A stretch of DNA of 28,434 nucleotides from Firmicutes bacterium UBA3738 (lineage in GTDB: Bacteria; Bacillota; Clostridia; Peptostreptococcales; Anaerovoracaceae): positions 1-28,434 of the forward strand of contig DFGY01000103.1 of assembly GCA_002372505.1 (NCBI GenBank). Reading direction: 5' to 3'. Shown in pieces: positions 7,402-15,278 of the stretch; position 1 is the stretch's first letter, and every line of letters begins with the position of its first letter. Made by a program: the position numbers and the translations under genes. Under the pieces are notes generated by a model, which worked only from the letters and a program-made list of their open reading frames with translations, was not told where the DNA came from and did no database searches.

Positions 7402-7670
7402 TTGGATAAGAGCTTTTCTCTTATATCGGCAGGTTTAAAGTAACGAACGCAGTAAAAATTTTCACAATAATATCAATAAGAAAAAGGTGAAACTATTTTT
7501 AAGTATCGAAGCTCTCGGATTATCAATCGCTGGCACATACGCTATATACTATAGATGATGATATCAATAAACATTGGAACTTTTTTCATAATTAAAATAA
7601 TACAGGAGTGTGTGAAATAATTTTCGACGATTCCAATAAAACGCCCTGGCCAATTAATATAGCATTCTAA
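7402..7670. other. Intergenic stretch with no convincing gene
   Basis: AT-rich. It holds an imperfectly terminator-like hairpin just after hicB (ATAAGAG 7406-7412 / CTCTTAT 7418-7424, no T tract). A 23-codon GTG frame (7487-7558) looks hydrophobic but lacks a properly spaced ribosome site. I see no hicA remnant. Confidence 0.5.
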
Positions 7671-7725
7671 TTGCAAAATGTATGAATGGGTTGTAAAATA
7701 AAAACAGTTAATATTCCGAATATTA
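7671..7725 (+). promoter_or_regulatory. Promoter and palindromic operator of the hydrolase gene
   Basis: TTGCAA (7671-7676), 17-base spacer, TAAAAT (7694-7699); predicted start near 7706. Directly downstream is a 17-base palindrome TAATATTCCGAATATTA (7709-7725) that ends next to the ribosome site. Its place suggests a repressor roadblock. Confidence 0.6.
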
Positions 7726-7740
7726 TGGAGGTGAAAAGAA

Positions 7741-8571
7741 ATGGTTGATTTCAATATGCTATACAAGGATACAGATTGGAAGGACGATCCTAACGGTCCC
7801 GATGATTTTACCATACTCATGCCCGGCAACAGGGGATGGTTTAACTCTCTTCTCAGCACTGCCGGCGGCACAGATAAGAAGCCGACTGTACTCCTGCTTC
7901 ACGGCTTCCCGGGAAATGAAAAGAACCTGGACTTGATGCAGGCTATAAGGCGCTGTGGTTTCAATGTTCTCACAATGAACTATTCCGGCAGCTGGGGCTC
8001 ACCAGGGCCATTCCTCTTTGCCAACGTTATTGACGATACAAAGACTGCGCTGCAGTTCCTCAAGGATAATGCAGAAGAGTATCATATCGATGTTGATAAT
8101 ATATTTGTTGTCGGCCACAGCATGGGCGGATTCTCAACACTCCACACAACAGCTCAGTGCGATGGAATAAAGGGATCCATTGCCATGGCACCTTACGACT
8201 TTGAAAGACAGTATCAGCTGGGTAAAGAAAATGGCGGCGAAGACTGGACAAACATTCATGAGCTTATCGAAGGCGGCGTAATGCAGCTGAATACAGACTA
8301 TGACACACTCATGAAAGAACTGGAAGACAACCCGGGCTACGCTCTGGATACTCTGGCAGGGACTCTGGCTAAGAAGCCTCTCATGATTATCGGCGCAGAA
8401 TACGATGTTTGTGCAGTAGTTAAAAATCATGGCGAATACCTGGCAGGATGCATAGAAAAATGCAATCCAGATGACTTTGAATATCTGTCCATTCCGTCAA
8501 CTCACAGTTTCGTAGATAAGAGACTGCTTCTGGCAGAGACAGTGATCAAGAAACTCATTTCATGGGTGTAG
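7741..8571 (+). CDS. Alpha/beta-hydrolase family protein
   Basis: A 276-residue cytosolic protein without signal peptide. It has the oxyanion-hole motif LLLHGFPGN (51-59), nucleophile elbow GHSMGG (125-130, Ser127), the likely acid Asp222 (GAEYD) and His255 (STHSF), a complete Ser-Asp-His triad. The region between about 155 and 205 forms a lid. The pattern fits esterases or prolyl-oligopeptidase-like single-domain hydrolases; the substrate cannot be read from sequence. GGAGGTG lies upstream of ATG. It stands alone between its own promoter with operator-like palindrome and a perfect terminator, so it is monocistronic and probably induced under a specific condition. Confidence 0.85.
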   Translation: MVDFNMLYKDTDWKDDPNGPDDFTILMPGNRGWFNSLLSTAGGTDKKPTVLLLHGFPGNEKNLDLMQAIRRCGFNVLTMNYSGSWGSPGPFLFANVIDDTKTALQFLKDNAEEYHIDVDNIFVVGHSMGGFSTLHTTAQCDGIKGSIAMAPYDFERQYQLGKENGGEDWTNIHELIEGGVMQLNTDYDTLMKELEDNPGYALDTLAGTLAKKPLMIIGAEYDVCAVVKNHGEYLAGCIEKCNPDDFEYLSIPSTHSFVDKRLLLAETVIKKLISWV

Positions 8572-8596
8572 GATAAAAGTAAGAGTTTGACATTTG

Positions 8597-8625
8597 CTCC
8601 GGCGGGTATCGCCGGAGTTTTTTTT
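8597..8625 (+). terminator. Rho-independent terminator of the hydrolase gene
   Basis: Perfect 8-bp stem CTCCGGCG (8597-8604) / CGCCGGAG (8610-8617) with a 5-base loop and eight T residues. Confidence 0.95.
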
Positions 8626-8650
8626 AATCTTTGAAACCTATCGATTGTCA

Positions 8651-8679
8651 TTGACTATCAAGGGCAAAATACATATAAT
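8651..8679 (+). promoter_or_regulatory. Sigma-A promoter of SRP RNA
   Basis: TTGACT (8651-8656), 17-base spacer, TATAAT (8674-8679). Predicted start about 8686, just before the closing stem of the RNA. Confidence 0.8.
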
Positions 8680-8686
8680 AGGATAC

Positions 8687-8851
8687 TGAGCAAAGCGTCT
8701 TTTGATAGCTCCGGCAGGCTCGGCTGGGGTCCTGCGCAACAGGACTCTGTGAACCTTGTCAGGTCCGGAAGGAAGCAGCAATAAACGGTAGCGCCTGTGT
8801 GCCGCAGATAAGCCTTTACCGATGTCTGCGGGGCTGTCAAAGGACGCTTTT
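8687..8851 (+). ncRNA. ffs: Signal recognition particle RNA (short, Alu-less type)
   Basis: The RNA of the SRP guides ribosomes making membrane proteins to FtsY and SecYEG through Ffh. The conserved domain IV is clear: TGTCAGGTCCGGAAGGAAGC (8757-8776) with the GGAAG loop and the asymmetric AGCAGC side. The 5' end AGCGTCTTTTGATAGC (from 8694) pairs with GCTGTCAAAGGACGCT (ending 8848), closing a long rod. TTTTT follows, so the closing stem also works as terminator. The RNA is about 155-160 bases. It resembles E. coli 4.5S in the core and lacks room for the Alu domain of the 270-base Bacillus form. Ends are estimates. It sits directly upstream of dnaX, a common Firmicutes arrangement. Confidence 0.92.
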
Positions 8852-8876
8852 TATTAAGAGTGATATGGAGTAAGGA

Positions 8877-10547
8877 ATGTACAAAGCATTATACAGAGCT
8901 TATCGTCCGGAAGTTTTTTCCGACATGCTGGGACAGCAGCACATAGTAACCATACTGAAGAACCAGATTGCAAGTGGCACGGTGAATCACGCATATTTAT
9001 TCTGCGGTACGAGAGGTACCGGCAAGACCACCGTTGCGAGGCTGCTGGCCAAGGCACTGAACTGTCAGAATGAAGATGTCCAGAAGAGACCTTGCGGCGA
9101 GTGCGAGCATTGCAAAAATATTGCCGCAGGAAATTTTGTGGATTTGATCGAAATAGATGCGGCATCAAATAACGGTGTGGAAAATGTCAGAGACATTAGG
9201 GAGAATGTAAACTATCCGCCGGTTCTCGGCAGGACTAAGGTCTATGTAATAGACGAAGTCCACATGCTGTCTACACCGGCTTTCAATGCCCTGCTTAAGA
9301 CACTTGAGGAGCCGCCGGAATCGGTTGTCTTCGTCCTTTGCACCACAGAGCCGGAGAAGCTGCCGGCTACAGTCCTTTCACGTTGTATGAGAATGGACTT
9401 TCGCAGAGTTTCCGAGGAGGAGCTGGCCGGCCGCGTAAGGCAGATATGCATCGACAGAAACATTATGATGGAAGAGTCGGCTGTAAGGGTAATCGTTGCA
9501 GCGGCAGACGGGTCTGCTCGTGACTGCTTAACTCTCCTTGACCAGTGCATTTCCGGAAGGAAGGGCACTGTTACGAGAGATGATGTGCTGGACTCCATGG
9601 GAGCCGTCGGTGAAGAAGTTTACGTTGAGCTTACCGATAAGGTCAACCACAACGACCCGGCAGGTGCCCTCCTGGTAATTGACAAACTCATGCGGGCAGG
9701 CAAGGATTCCCGCCAGATACTCCAGGGATGGATGAGTCATTACCGCAATCTGATGATGACAAAGTTCATCGCCAATCCCCAGGATGTCCTGTCCATGTCC
9801 GTCGAGAACATCGAAAGAATAACATCTCAGGCGGAGCGCACGGATATTGAAATGATTAACAACGCTATTATAGAAATAGCGAAGACCATAACTGAAGCAA
9901 AGGGTTCAAACCAGCCCAGGGTGCTTCTGGAAATATGCGTTGTCAAGCTTGCAACTACCACGGCAGACGGCAGATATGTCAGCGTTAACATGAAGAAGGC
10001 TGAAAGGGAAGCTGCCAAGACTGAAGCAGCCAGAGCAGAGCGAACGCCTGCACCTGAGACGAGACAGCAGGAAATGCCGGAGCCGCCGGTAGAGAGGGTG
10101 CCGGTGCAGGAGCCCGCGCCGGTGCAAGAGCCCGCCCAGCCCCATGAGGCTCAGCCTGTACAGGAGCACATAATACGTGAGCCCGTAGAAGACAATTATC
10201 CTGAAGATACTTATTCTGAAGAGGATTATTACGAAGACGAAATCGATGCCATCTGGGCGGAAATCATAGAAGACGGCGAGAGCCAGACGAACACATTTAC
10301 CATCGTTCGCACGGGAGCGGTACCTATAAAAATGAACGACACTGAGTTTGTCATAAAGGTCAGCGGCCAGGCGAGAAGATATCTGGAGAAAAACAGAGGC
10401 CCCATGGAGCAGCTCATTGCCAGGTACACAGGCGGACATCACAAGATGATACTCAGAGACGAAGAGGATGACAATCATGAAATGAGCCTGGAGGAGACTG
10501 CTAGAAAAGCATCGGAAATGCTAGGCACAAACGTGGAAATACATTAG
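8877..10547 (+). CDS. dnaX: DNA polymerase III subunit tau (clamp-loader ATPase)
   Basis: A 556-residue AAA+ protein of the clamp loader, which loads the sliding clamp and links polymerases at the fork. Walker A is GTRGTGKTT (44-52). The zinc module has Cys63, 73, 76 and 79. Walker B is VIDEVHM (124-130), and SRC (168-170) carries the sensor/arginine finger. After about residue 375 comes an acidic, Pro/Gln/Glu-rich linker with tandem PVQEPA units, then a tau C-terminal domain. I saw no obvious slippery heptamer for a gamma product. GGAG lies six bases before ATG. No separate promoter is evident between ffs and dnaX, so it may depend on readthrough of ffs or a promoter inside it. Confidence 0.96.
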   Translation: MYKALYRAYRPEVFSDMLGQQHIVTILKNQIASGTVNHAYLFCGTRGTGKTTVARLLAKALNCQNEDVQKRPCGECEHCKNIAAGNFVDLIEIDAASNNGVENVRDIRENVNYPPVLGRTKVYVIDEVHMLSTPAFNALLKTLEEPPESVVFVLCTTEPEKLPATVLSRCMRMDFRRVSEEELAGRVRQICIDRNIMMEESAVRVIVAAADGSARDCLTLLDQCISGRKGTVTRDDVLDSMGAVGEEVYVELTDKVNHNDPAGALLVIDKLMRAGKDSRQILQGWMSHYRNLMMTKFIANPQDVLSMSVENIERITSQAERTDIEMINNAIIEIAKTITEAKGSNQPRVLLEICVVKLATTTADGRYVSVNMKKAEREAAKTEAARAERTPAPETRQQEMPEPPVERVPVQEPAPVQEPAQPHEAQPVQEHIIREPVEDNYPEDTYSEEDYYEDEIDAIWAEIIEDGESQTNTFTIVRTGAVPIKMNDTEFVIKVSGQARRYLEKNRGPMEQLIARYTGGHHKMILRDEEDDNHEMSLEETARKASEMLGTNVEIH

Positions 10548-10569
10548 ATAAAATAAGGAGGACATAAAC

Positions 10570-10932
10570 ATGGGAAGAGGAATGAAGGCAGGAAAAAAAC
10601 CTAAGCAGGGTGGCGGAGCCAAGGCTCAGCAGCAGCAAATGGCCCAGCTTCAGGCTATACAGAGAGAAATGGACAAAGTACAGGCTGAAATCGAAGAGAT
10701 GGAGACCAGCGCTTCATCAGGCGGAGGCGCTGTACAGGTAACGGTAAACGGCAAGAAAGAGATTACAGAAATAAAGCTTGAGCCGGACATAGTAGATCCC
10801 GATGATATTGAAATGCTTCAGGACCTGGTAATGACTGCCGTTAACGAAGCCTTAAGACAGATGGAAGAAATATCACAGAACGAAATGAACAAGGTCACAG
10901 GCGGATTGGGACTGCCGGAAGGAATGTTCTAA
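10570..10932 (+). CDS. ybaB: YbaB/EbfC family nucleoid-associated protein
   Basis: A 120-residue small DNA-binding protein. An N-terminal Lys/Gly/Gln-rich segment (about 1-25) precedes the YbaB core. The core shows a long helix (AQLQAIQREMDKVQAEIEEM), then VQVTVNGKKEITEIKLEPDI, then a C-terminal helix. It forms tweezer-like dimers that bind DNA; its place between dnaX and recR is conserved in most bacteria, suggesting a link to replication or repair. AAGGAGG lies ahead of ATG. Its stop codon is directly followed by the recR ATG (TAAATG), so the two are translationally coupled. Confidence 0.96.
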   Translation: MGRGMKAGKKPKQGGGAKAQQQQMAQLQAIQREMDKVQAEIEEMETSASSGGGAVQVTVNGKKEITEIKLEPDIVDPDDIEMLQDLVMTAVNEALRQMEEISQNEMNKVTGGLGLPEGMF

Positions 10933-11532
10933 ATGGCTAATTACCCCAAACCCTTAAACAGACTGGTTACTGAACTTGGGAAGCTTCCCGGCATCGGAAG
11001 GCAGACAGCCCAGAGGCTGGCTTTCCACATTCTTTCCATGCCGGAGGATGAGACTGAGCAGCTGACACAGGCCATAACCCAGGCCAAGAAGAACATGAAA
11101 TTCTGCTCCGTCTGCGGCAATCTGACTGACTCGGATCCTTGCGCCATTTGCACGGATACCAGAAGAGACCAGGATGTAATCTGCGTCGTGGAGGATTCCC
11201 GGGACGTAATAGCCATGGAGAAAATTAAAGAGTACCATGGTCTCTATCACGTTCTTCAGGGAGCCATATCCCCCATGAAGGGTATCGGCCCGGATGATAT
11301 CAATCTTCGTTCTCTCATAGTCAGACTTCAGGAGAAGGATGTAAAGGAACTTATACTCGCCACCAATCCCAACATTGAGGGAGAGGCTACGGCTATGTAC
11401 ATAGGCAAGCTTGTCAAGCCTTCCGGAATAAAGGTGAGCCGCATAGCTCACGGCATTCCCGTAGGCGGAGACCTGGAGTATGCCGATGAAGAGACCTTGC
11501 TGAAGGCCCTTGAGGGAAGAAGGTCCTTATAA
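10933..11532 (+). CDS. recR: Recombination mediator RecR
   Basis: A 199-residue protein of standard length. It has a helix-hairpin-helix at the N-terminus (LGKLPGIGRQTAQRLA, about 15-30), a C4 zinc finger (Cys58, 61, 70, 73) and a Toprim domain (VVEDSRDVIAMEK from 85). RecR works with RecF and RecO to load RecA on gapped DNA in recombinational repair. The start codon abuts the ybaB stop, and its own stop abuts the ATG of the next gene. No independent ribosome site is well spaced, so translation is probably coupled along dnaX-ybaB-recR. Confidence 0.97.
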   Translation: MANYPKPLNRLVTELGKLPGIGRQTAQRLAFHILSMPEDETEQLTQAITQAKKNMKFCSVCGNLTDSDPCAICTDTRRDQDVICVVEDSRDVIAMEKIKEYHGLYHVLQGAISPMKGIGPDDINLRSLIVRLQEKDVKELILATNPNIEGEATAMYIGKLVKPSGIKVSRIAHGIPVGGDLEYADEETLLKALEGRRSL

Positions 11533-12894
11533 ATGAACAAGGAACAGAAATATACTCTGCTAGTTGCAATAACTACAGCGTTTTTAACTACATTTATGGG
11601 CAGCGCTCTCAATCTGTCCATTCCCGGAATAGAAGAGCACTTCGGCGTCAGCGCGGCGTCGGTAGGATGGGTCGTCACTGCATATATACTGGCAGTGTCG
11701 GCTTTTAACGTGCCTATGGGTAAGATTGCTGACACAAAGGGCAGGAGACTTGTGCTCCTCCTTGGGCTGGCCATATTCACTGTCGGCAGCCTGGGAGCCG
11801 TCTTTTCTGCGTCAATTGCCATGCTGATTATTCTCAGAATGATTCAGGGCCTTGGGGCAGCCATGCTCTTTGCCACAAACAACGCAGTGCTCCTCGCCGC
11901 ATTCCCGGAGGAAAAGCACGGCACAGCTCTCGGCATGAGCGTAGCCTCCACCTACACGGGACTTTCCCTGGGGCCGGTAATCGGTGGAGTGCTCAACAAG
12001 CAGTTCGGCTGGCAGTCGGTATTTGCAACAGCGGTTATAATAGGTGTCATTGCCTTTATTGTGGCTAAGGTTGGTCTTACAAAAGAAGAGAATCTTCAGG
12101 AGGCAAAGGGGAAGGATCCTGCGGGGAATATCATATATATTCTCATGATAGTCTGCCTCATATACGGATTTACGGATTTGTCAGTAAAGTCCTATGCCTG
12201 GGCCATACTTGCAGGCGGCCTCATTCTGGGCGTTATATTTGTGAGAGTCGAACTGAAAAGCTCTTCACCGGTTATAAATATGAGAATGTTCCGGGACAGG
12301 ACCTTTTCATTTTCGAATATTGCAGCTTTGCTTAATTATGGGGCCACCTTTGCCATAAGCTACCTTCTCAGCATTTACCTTCAGCATGTGAAGGGCTTTG
12401 ATTCCCAGACGGCAGGATTGCTCCTCATAGTGCAGCCGGTGGTAATGGCCATTCTTTCGCCTAAGACCGGGAAAATGTCAGACAGGATTCCCGCATATAA
12501 AATGGCGTCGCTAGGAATGGCTATATGTGCTGTGTGCCTGGGTGCGTTAACCTTCCTAAGAGAGGATACGCCTCTTGCATTTATCGTCATAGTGCAGATA
12601 ATCTTAGGTATAGGCTTTGCGCTTTTTTCATCGCCAAACACCAAGGCCATTATGGAGAGAGTAAAGGCGGAAGACTACGGCGTGGCAAATTCCATAGTGG
12701 CTACTATGAGAAATCTTGGACAGAGCTACAGCATGGCTATAGTTACAATTGTAGTCGGGGTAATAATGGGCAGCGCGTCCCTTCATTCCACCGACGCTGC
12801 AACACTTGTGAAAGTAACACACATTGTGTTTCTGATAAATGTGATTCTTTGCATAGGGGCAACATTTTTGTCCATGATGAGAAGCAAAGAGTGA
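11533..12894 (+). CDS. MFS multidrug exporter, DHA2 (EmrB/QacA) type
   Basis: A 453-residue polytopic membrane protein, probably 14 transmembrane segments judging by length and hydrophobic runs. MFS motif A is GKIADTKGRR (63-72), the conserved Arg of motif B is R102 (LRMIQGLGAAM), and motif C, typical of drug:H+ antiporters, is GLSLGPVIGG (143-152). This points to proton-driven export of small hydrophobic compounds; the substrate is unknown. The ATG directly follows the recR stop (TAAATG) without a gap, so it is co-translated with the repair genes. That is an unusual partner for the conserved dnaX-ybaB-recR set and looks like a lineage-specific addition. A promoter for the next gene overlaps its stop codon. 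Confidence 0.9.
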   Translation: MNKEQKYTLLVAITTAFLTTFMGSALNLSIPGIEEHFGVSAASVGWVVTAYILAVSAFNVPMGKIADTKGRRLVLLLGLAIFTVGSLGAVFSASIAMLIILRMIQGLGAAMLFATNNAVLLAAFPEEKHGTALGMSVASTYTGLSLGPVIGGVLNKQFGWQSVFATAVIIGVIAFIVAKVGLTKEENLQEAKGKDPAGNIIYILMIVCLIYGFTDLSVKSYAWAILAGGLILGVIFVRVELKSSSPVINMRMFRDRTFSFSNIAALLNYGATFAISYLLSIYLQHVKGFDSQTAGLLLIVQPVVMAILSPKTGKMSDRIPAYKMASLGMAICAVCLGALTFLREDTPLAFIVIVQIILGIGFALFSSPNTKAIMERVKAEDYGVANSIVATMRNLGQSYSMAIVTIVVGVIMGSASLHSTDAATLVKVTHIVFLINVILCIGATFLSMMRSKE

Positions 12895-12919
12895 CAAAAT
12901 GAAATGTTGAATATATAAT
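12891..12919 (+). promoter_or_regulatory. Promoter that would give a leaderless cls mRNA
   Basis: GTGACA (12891-12896), 17-base spacer, TATAAT (12914-12919). The -35 overlaps the stop codon of the upstream gene. The expected start is at 12925-12927, one to three bases before ATG 12928. Confidence 0.6.
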
Positions 12920-12927
12920 AATTGCGT

Positions 12928-14403
12928 ATGTGGACACTAGTTAAAGACTTATTTATACCATCAAATATAGTGGGGATACTTTACGTCATTAACTTTTTTG
13001 TAGGGATGACTATCATATTCCTTGAAAGAAAGGACCCATCGGCAACCCTTGCCTGGCTGGCAGTTTTATTTGGACTTCCGGGCGTAGGGCTGTTTCTGTA
13101 TATCTTTTTCTCCCAGAACATTGCGAGGCAGAAGATATTCAAGTTTACGGAGGATGAAGAATCCATCATGACTAATTCCCTGGCCAAGCAAAACAGGCGG
13201 ATTAAAGAGGGAACCTACGAATTCAGGGAAAAGGCCGCAGTACAGTGGAGCGATCTCATTGAACTTAATCAGAATTACGGCCGGGCTTACTATACCCAGA
13301 ACAATGACGTTCAAATATTTGCCGACGGCAACAAGATGTTTGATAAAATGCTTCAGGATATTGCCGAAGCCAAAAAAAGTATTCATTTCATGTTCTTCAT
13401 ACTCAAGAACGATGAAATGGGAAGGAAGATTATTGACGCCCTGACGGAAAAGGCTAAGGAAGGAGTGGAAGTGAAGCTGCTCCTGGATGCCCTGGGCAGC
13501 CGTCAGATAAATGAAAGGGTTGTATCCCAATTCCTTCTGGCCGGAGGGCAGTTTGCTACATTCTTCCCTCCCAGGAACAAATTCCTTAAGGTGTTCAATT
13601 CCAGGTTCAATTACCGTAATCACCGCAAGCTGGTGGTTATCGACAATGAAATCGGATACATCGGCGGATTCAATGTTGCCAGAGAATACGTAGGGCTAAA
13701 GAAGAAGTTTGGCTTCTGGAGGGACACTCACCTGAGAATCAGAGGCGGTGCCGCTCAGGATATGAACGCACGCTTCATGCTGGACTGGAGAGCGTCCAGT
13801 GAGGTGCCTGTGGACATTACTTCAAACTTCTACGAGCCTGAACATGAAGATGACGTTATAGGCATGCAGATAGTCTCCTGCGGGCCGGATTCAGAGCATG
13901 AGGAAATAAAGAGGGCCTTCCTGAAAATGATTTCAGGTGCAAAGAAAAACATTTGCATTCAGACTCCGTACTTTGTTCCCGATGCGCCTATTATGGAATC
14001 CTTAAAAATGGCCAGCCAATCCGGTATAGATGTGAAGATTATGATACCCTGCATGCCGGATCACATTTTCGTATACTGGGCGACTTATTCATATGTAGGA
14101 GAAATAATAAAGAATGGGGGAAGGGTATTCATATACGATGCAGGATTCCTCCATGCCAAGACCATGACAGTGGATGGGCAGGTGGCCACGGTTGGCTCGA
14201 CGAACTTCGACAATCGCAGCTTCAGGCTTAACTTTGAGGCCAATGCTTTCATATACGACGAGAAGGTAACGAGGAAGCTGGATGCAATATTCGAGAAAGA
14301 TATTGAGTCCTGCCATGAGCTTACCTGGGAACTATATGAGCAGAGATCCAGATGGATAAAGATTAAAGAGGCCGTATCCAGACTTTTGACGGCTATATTA
14401 TAG
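12928..14403 (+). CDS. cls: Cardiolipin synthase (phospholipase D family)
   Basis: About 491 residues. Two N-terminal membrane segments (about 13-33 and 40-62) precede two phospholipase D half-domains. The HKD motifs are NHRKLVVID (His, Lys and Asp near 232-239) and HAKTMTVDG (near 409-416), each followed by the expected GG or GS-Asn. The enzyme joins two phosphatidylglycerols to cardiolipin and glycerol at the membrane. I chose ATG 12928; TTG 12922 is the alternative and adds two residues. Neither has a Shine-Dalgarno sequence. A GTGACA-17-TATAAT promoter places the transcript start right at the ATG, so a leaderless message is likely. It is followed 19 bases on by the M50 gene. Confidence 0.93.
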   Translation: MWTLVKDLFIPSNIVGILYVINFFVGMTIIFLERKDPSATLAWLAVLFGLPGVGLFLYIFFSQNIARQKIFKFTEDEESIMTNSLAKQNRRIKEGTYEFREKAAVQWSDLIELNQNYGRAYYTQNNDVQIFADGNKMFDKMLQDIAEAKKSIHFMFFILKNDEMGRKIIDALTEKAKEGVEVKLLLDALGSRQINERVVSQFLLAGGQFATFFPPRNKFLKVFNSRFNYRNHRKLVVIDNEIGYIGGFNVAREYVGLKKKFGFWRDTHLRIRGGAAQDMNARFMLDWRASSEVPVDITSNFYEPEHEDDVIGMQIVSCGPDSEHEEIKRAFLKMISGAKKNICIQTPYFVPDAPIMESLKMASQSGIDVKIMIPCMPDHIFVYWATYSYVGEIIKNGGRVFIYDAGFLHAKTMTVDGQVATVGSTNFDNRSFRLNFEANAFIYDEKVTRKLDAIFEKDIESCHELTWELYEQRSRWIKIKEAVSRLLTAIL

Positions 14404-14422
14404 GGAAAAGGAGTACAAATCA

Positions 14423-15166
14423 ATGCGACAGTTCTTCAATAATCCGGTTACAATAATGTTGTTATTGTTTATGGTTTATTCTTCAGTAAGAAGCGGTGAA
14501 TTCAGCGATCCGGTGGCTTGGTTCATGGATAAGCTGATTATTCTTCCGGGAATTATCGTAGGCTTATCATTCCACGAATACGCCCACGCCTATGTTGCTT
14601 ACAGGCTGGGGGACGACACCCCCAGATTCCAGAACAGGCTCACGGTGAATCCGGCAAGACACATAGATCCTATTGGATTTATCGCTCTGCTATTCGTTGG
14701 ATTCGGCTGGGGCAGACCGGTTGAAATCAATCCCCGCAACTTCAAAAATATGCGCAGAGACGAGCTTTTGGTGTCAATTGCGGGTGTTACCATGAATCTC
14801 ATTCTCGCAGCCGTATTTGCGGTGATTTTGGGGCTCTTCATACGGTTCTCCGGCGTCACTTCGTCCACGGCTCTGGGAATGGAGACAATTCCGCAGATTA
14901 TCAGCTCCATGCTTTACTATTGCATATATATCAACCTGGTGCTGATGATTTTCAATCTACTGCCTATTCCGCCTCTGGACGGCTTCAATGTTGTGACGGA
15001 AATATTCGATCTCAGAAGATACGACTGGTGGTACACCGTATATAACTATGGAAATATAATACTCATCGCCCTCATAGCATTTAACTTTACCAGCAGGATA
15101 ATGTACCCCATTCTCGTAAGACTCATGGGGATTTTCGAGGGCATTATCACGGCAATTGCCGGATAA
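14423..15166 (+). CDS. Site-2 protease (M50) family membrane metalloprotease
   Basis: A 247-residue integral membrane protein with the zinc motif HEYAH (51-55, catalytic Glu52) in a hydrophobic helix. The second metal site is LLPIPPLDG (179-187), with Asp186. The family is the short SpoIVFB/Rip-like S2P group, which cuts substrates inside the membrane; no PDZ domain is present and the substrate is unknown. Roughly five to six membrane segments can be seen. AAGGAG lies upstream of ATG. It follows cls by 19 bases and is probably in the same transcript, perhaps reflecting a shared membrane role. Confidence 0.9.
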   Translation: MRQFFNNPVTIMLLLFMVYSSVRSGEFSDPVAWFMDKLIILPGIIVGLSFHEYAHAYVAYRLGDDTPRFQNRLTVNPARHIDPIGFIALLFVGFGWGRPVEINPRNFKNMRRDELLVSIAGVTMNLILAAVFAVILGLFIRFSGVTSSTALGMETIPQIISSMLYYCIYINLVLMIFNLLPIPPLDGFNVVTEIFDLRRYDWWYTVYNYGNIILIALIAFNFTSRIMYPILVRLMGIFEGIITAIAG

Positions 15167-15217
15167 ATAAATCTTTAGTGAAAGTTATGTGAATAAATGG
15201 GTTAGTCCATGCAACAA

Positions 15218-15250
15218 AGGGAGCACAGTGATATACTGTGCTCCTTGAAA
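15218..15250 (+). terminator. Hairpin after the M50 gene, weak terminator
   Basis: Perfect 10-bp stem GGAGCACAGT (15220-15229) / ACTGTGCTCC (15235-15244), loop GATAT. Only TTG follows, so termination may be inefficient; readthrough could supply the first amidase gene, for which I found no clear promoter. Confidence 0.55.
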
Positions 15251-15278
15251 ATATATAGGACAAGGAAGGATATTAAGG

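Noticed and set aside
7487..7558. Hydrophobic 23-codon GTG frame resembling a small membrane toxin
   Set aside because: No spaced ribosome site or promoter, and AT-rich sequence gives such frames by chance.
10080..10160. CCGGTGCAGGAGCCC repeats as a minisatellite or CRISPR-like array
   Set aside because: Short in-frame repeats in the Pro/Glu linker of dnaX, a normal feature of tau proteins.
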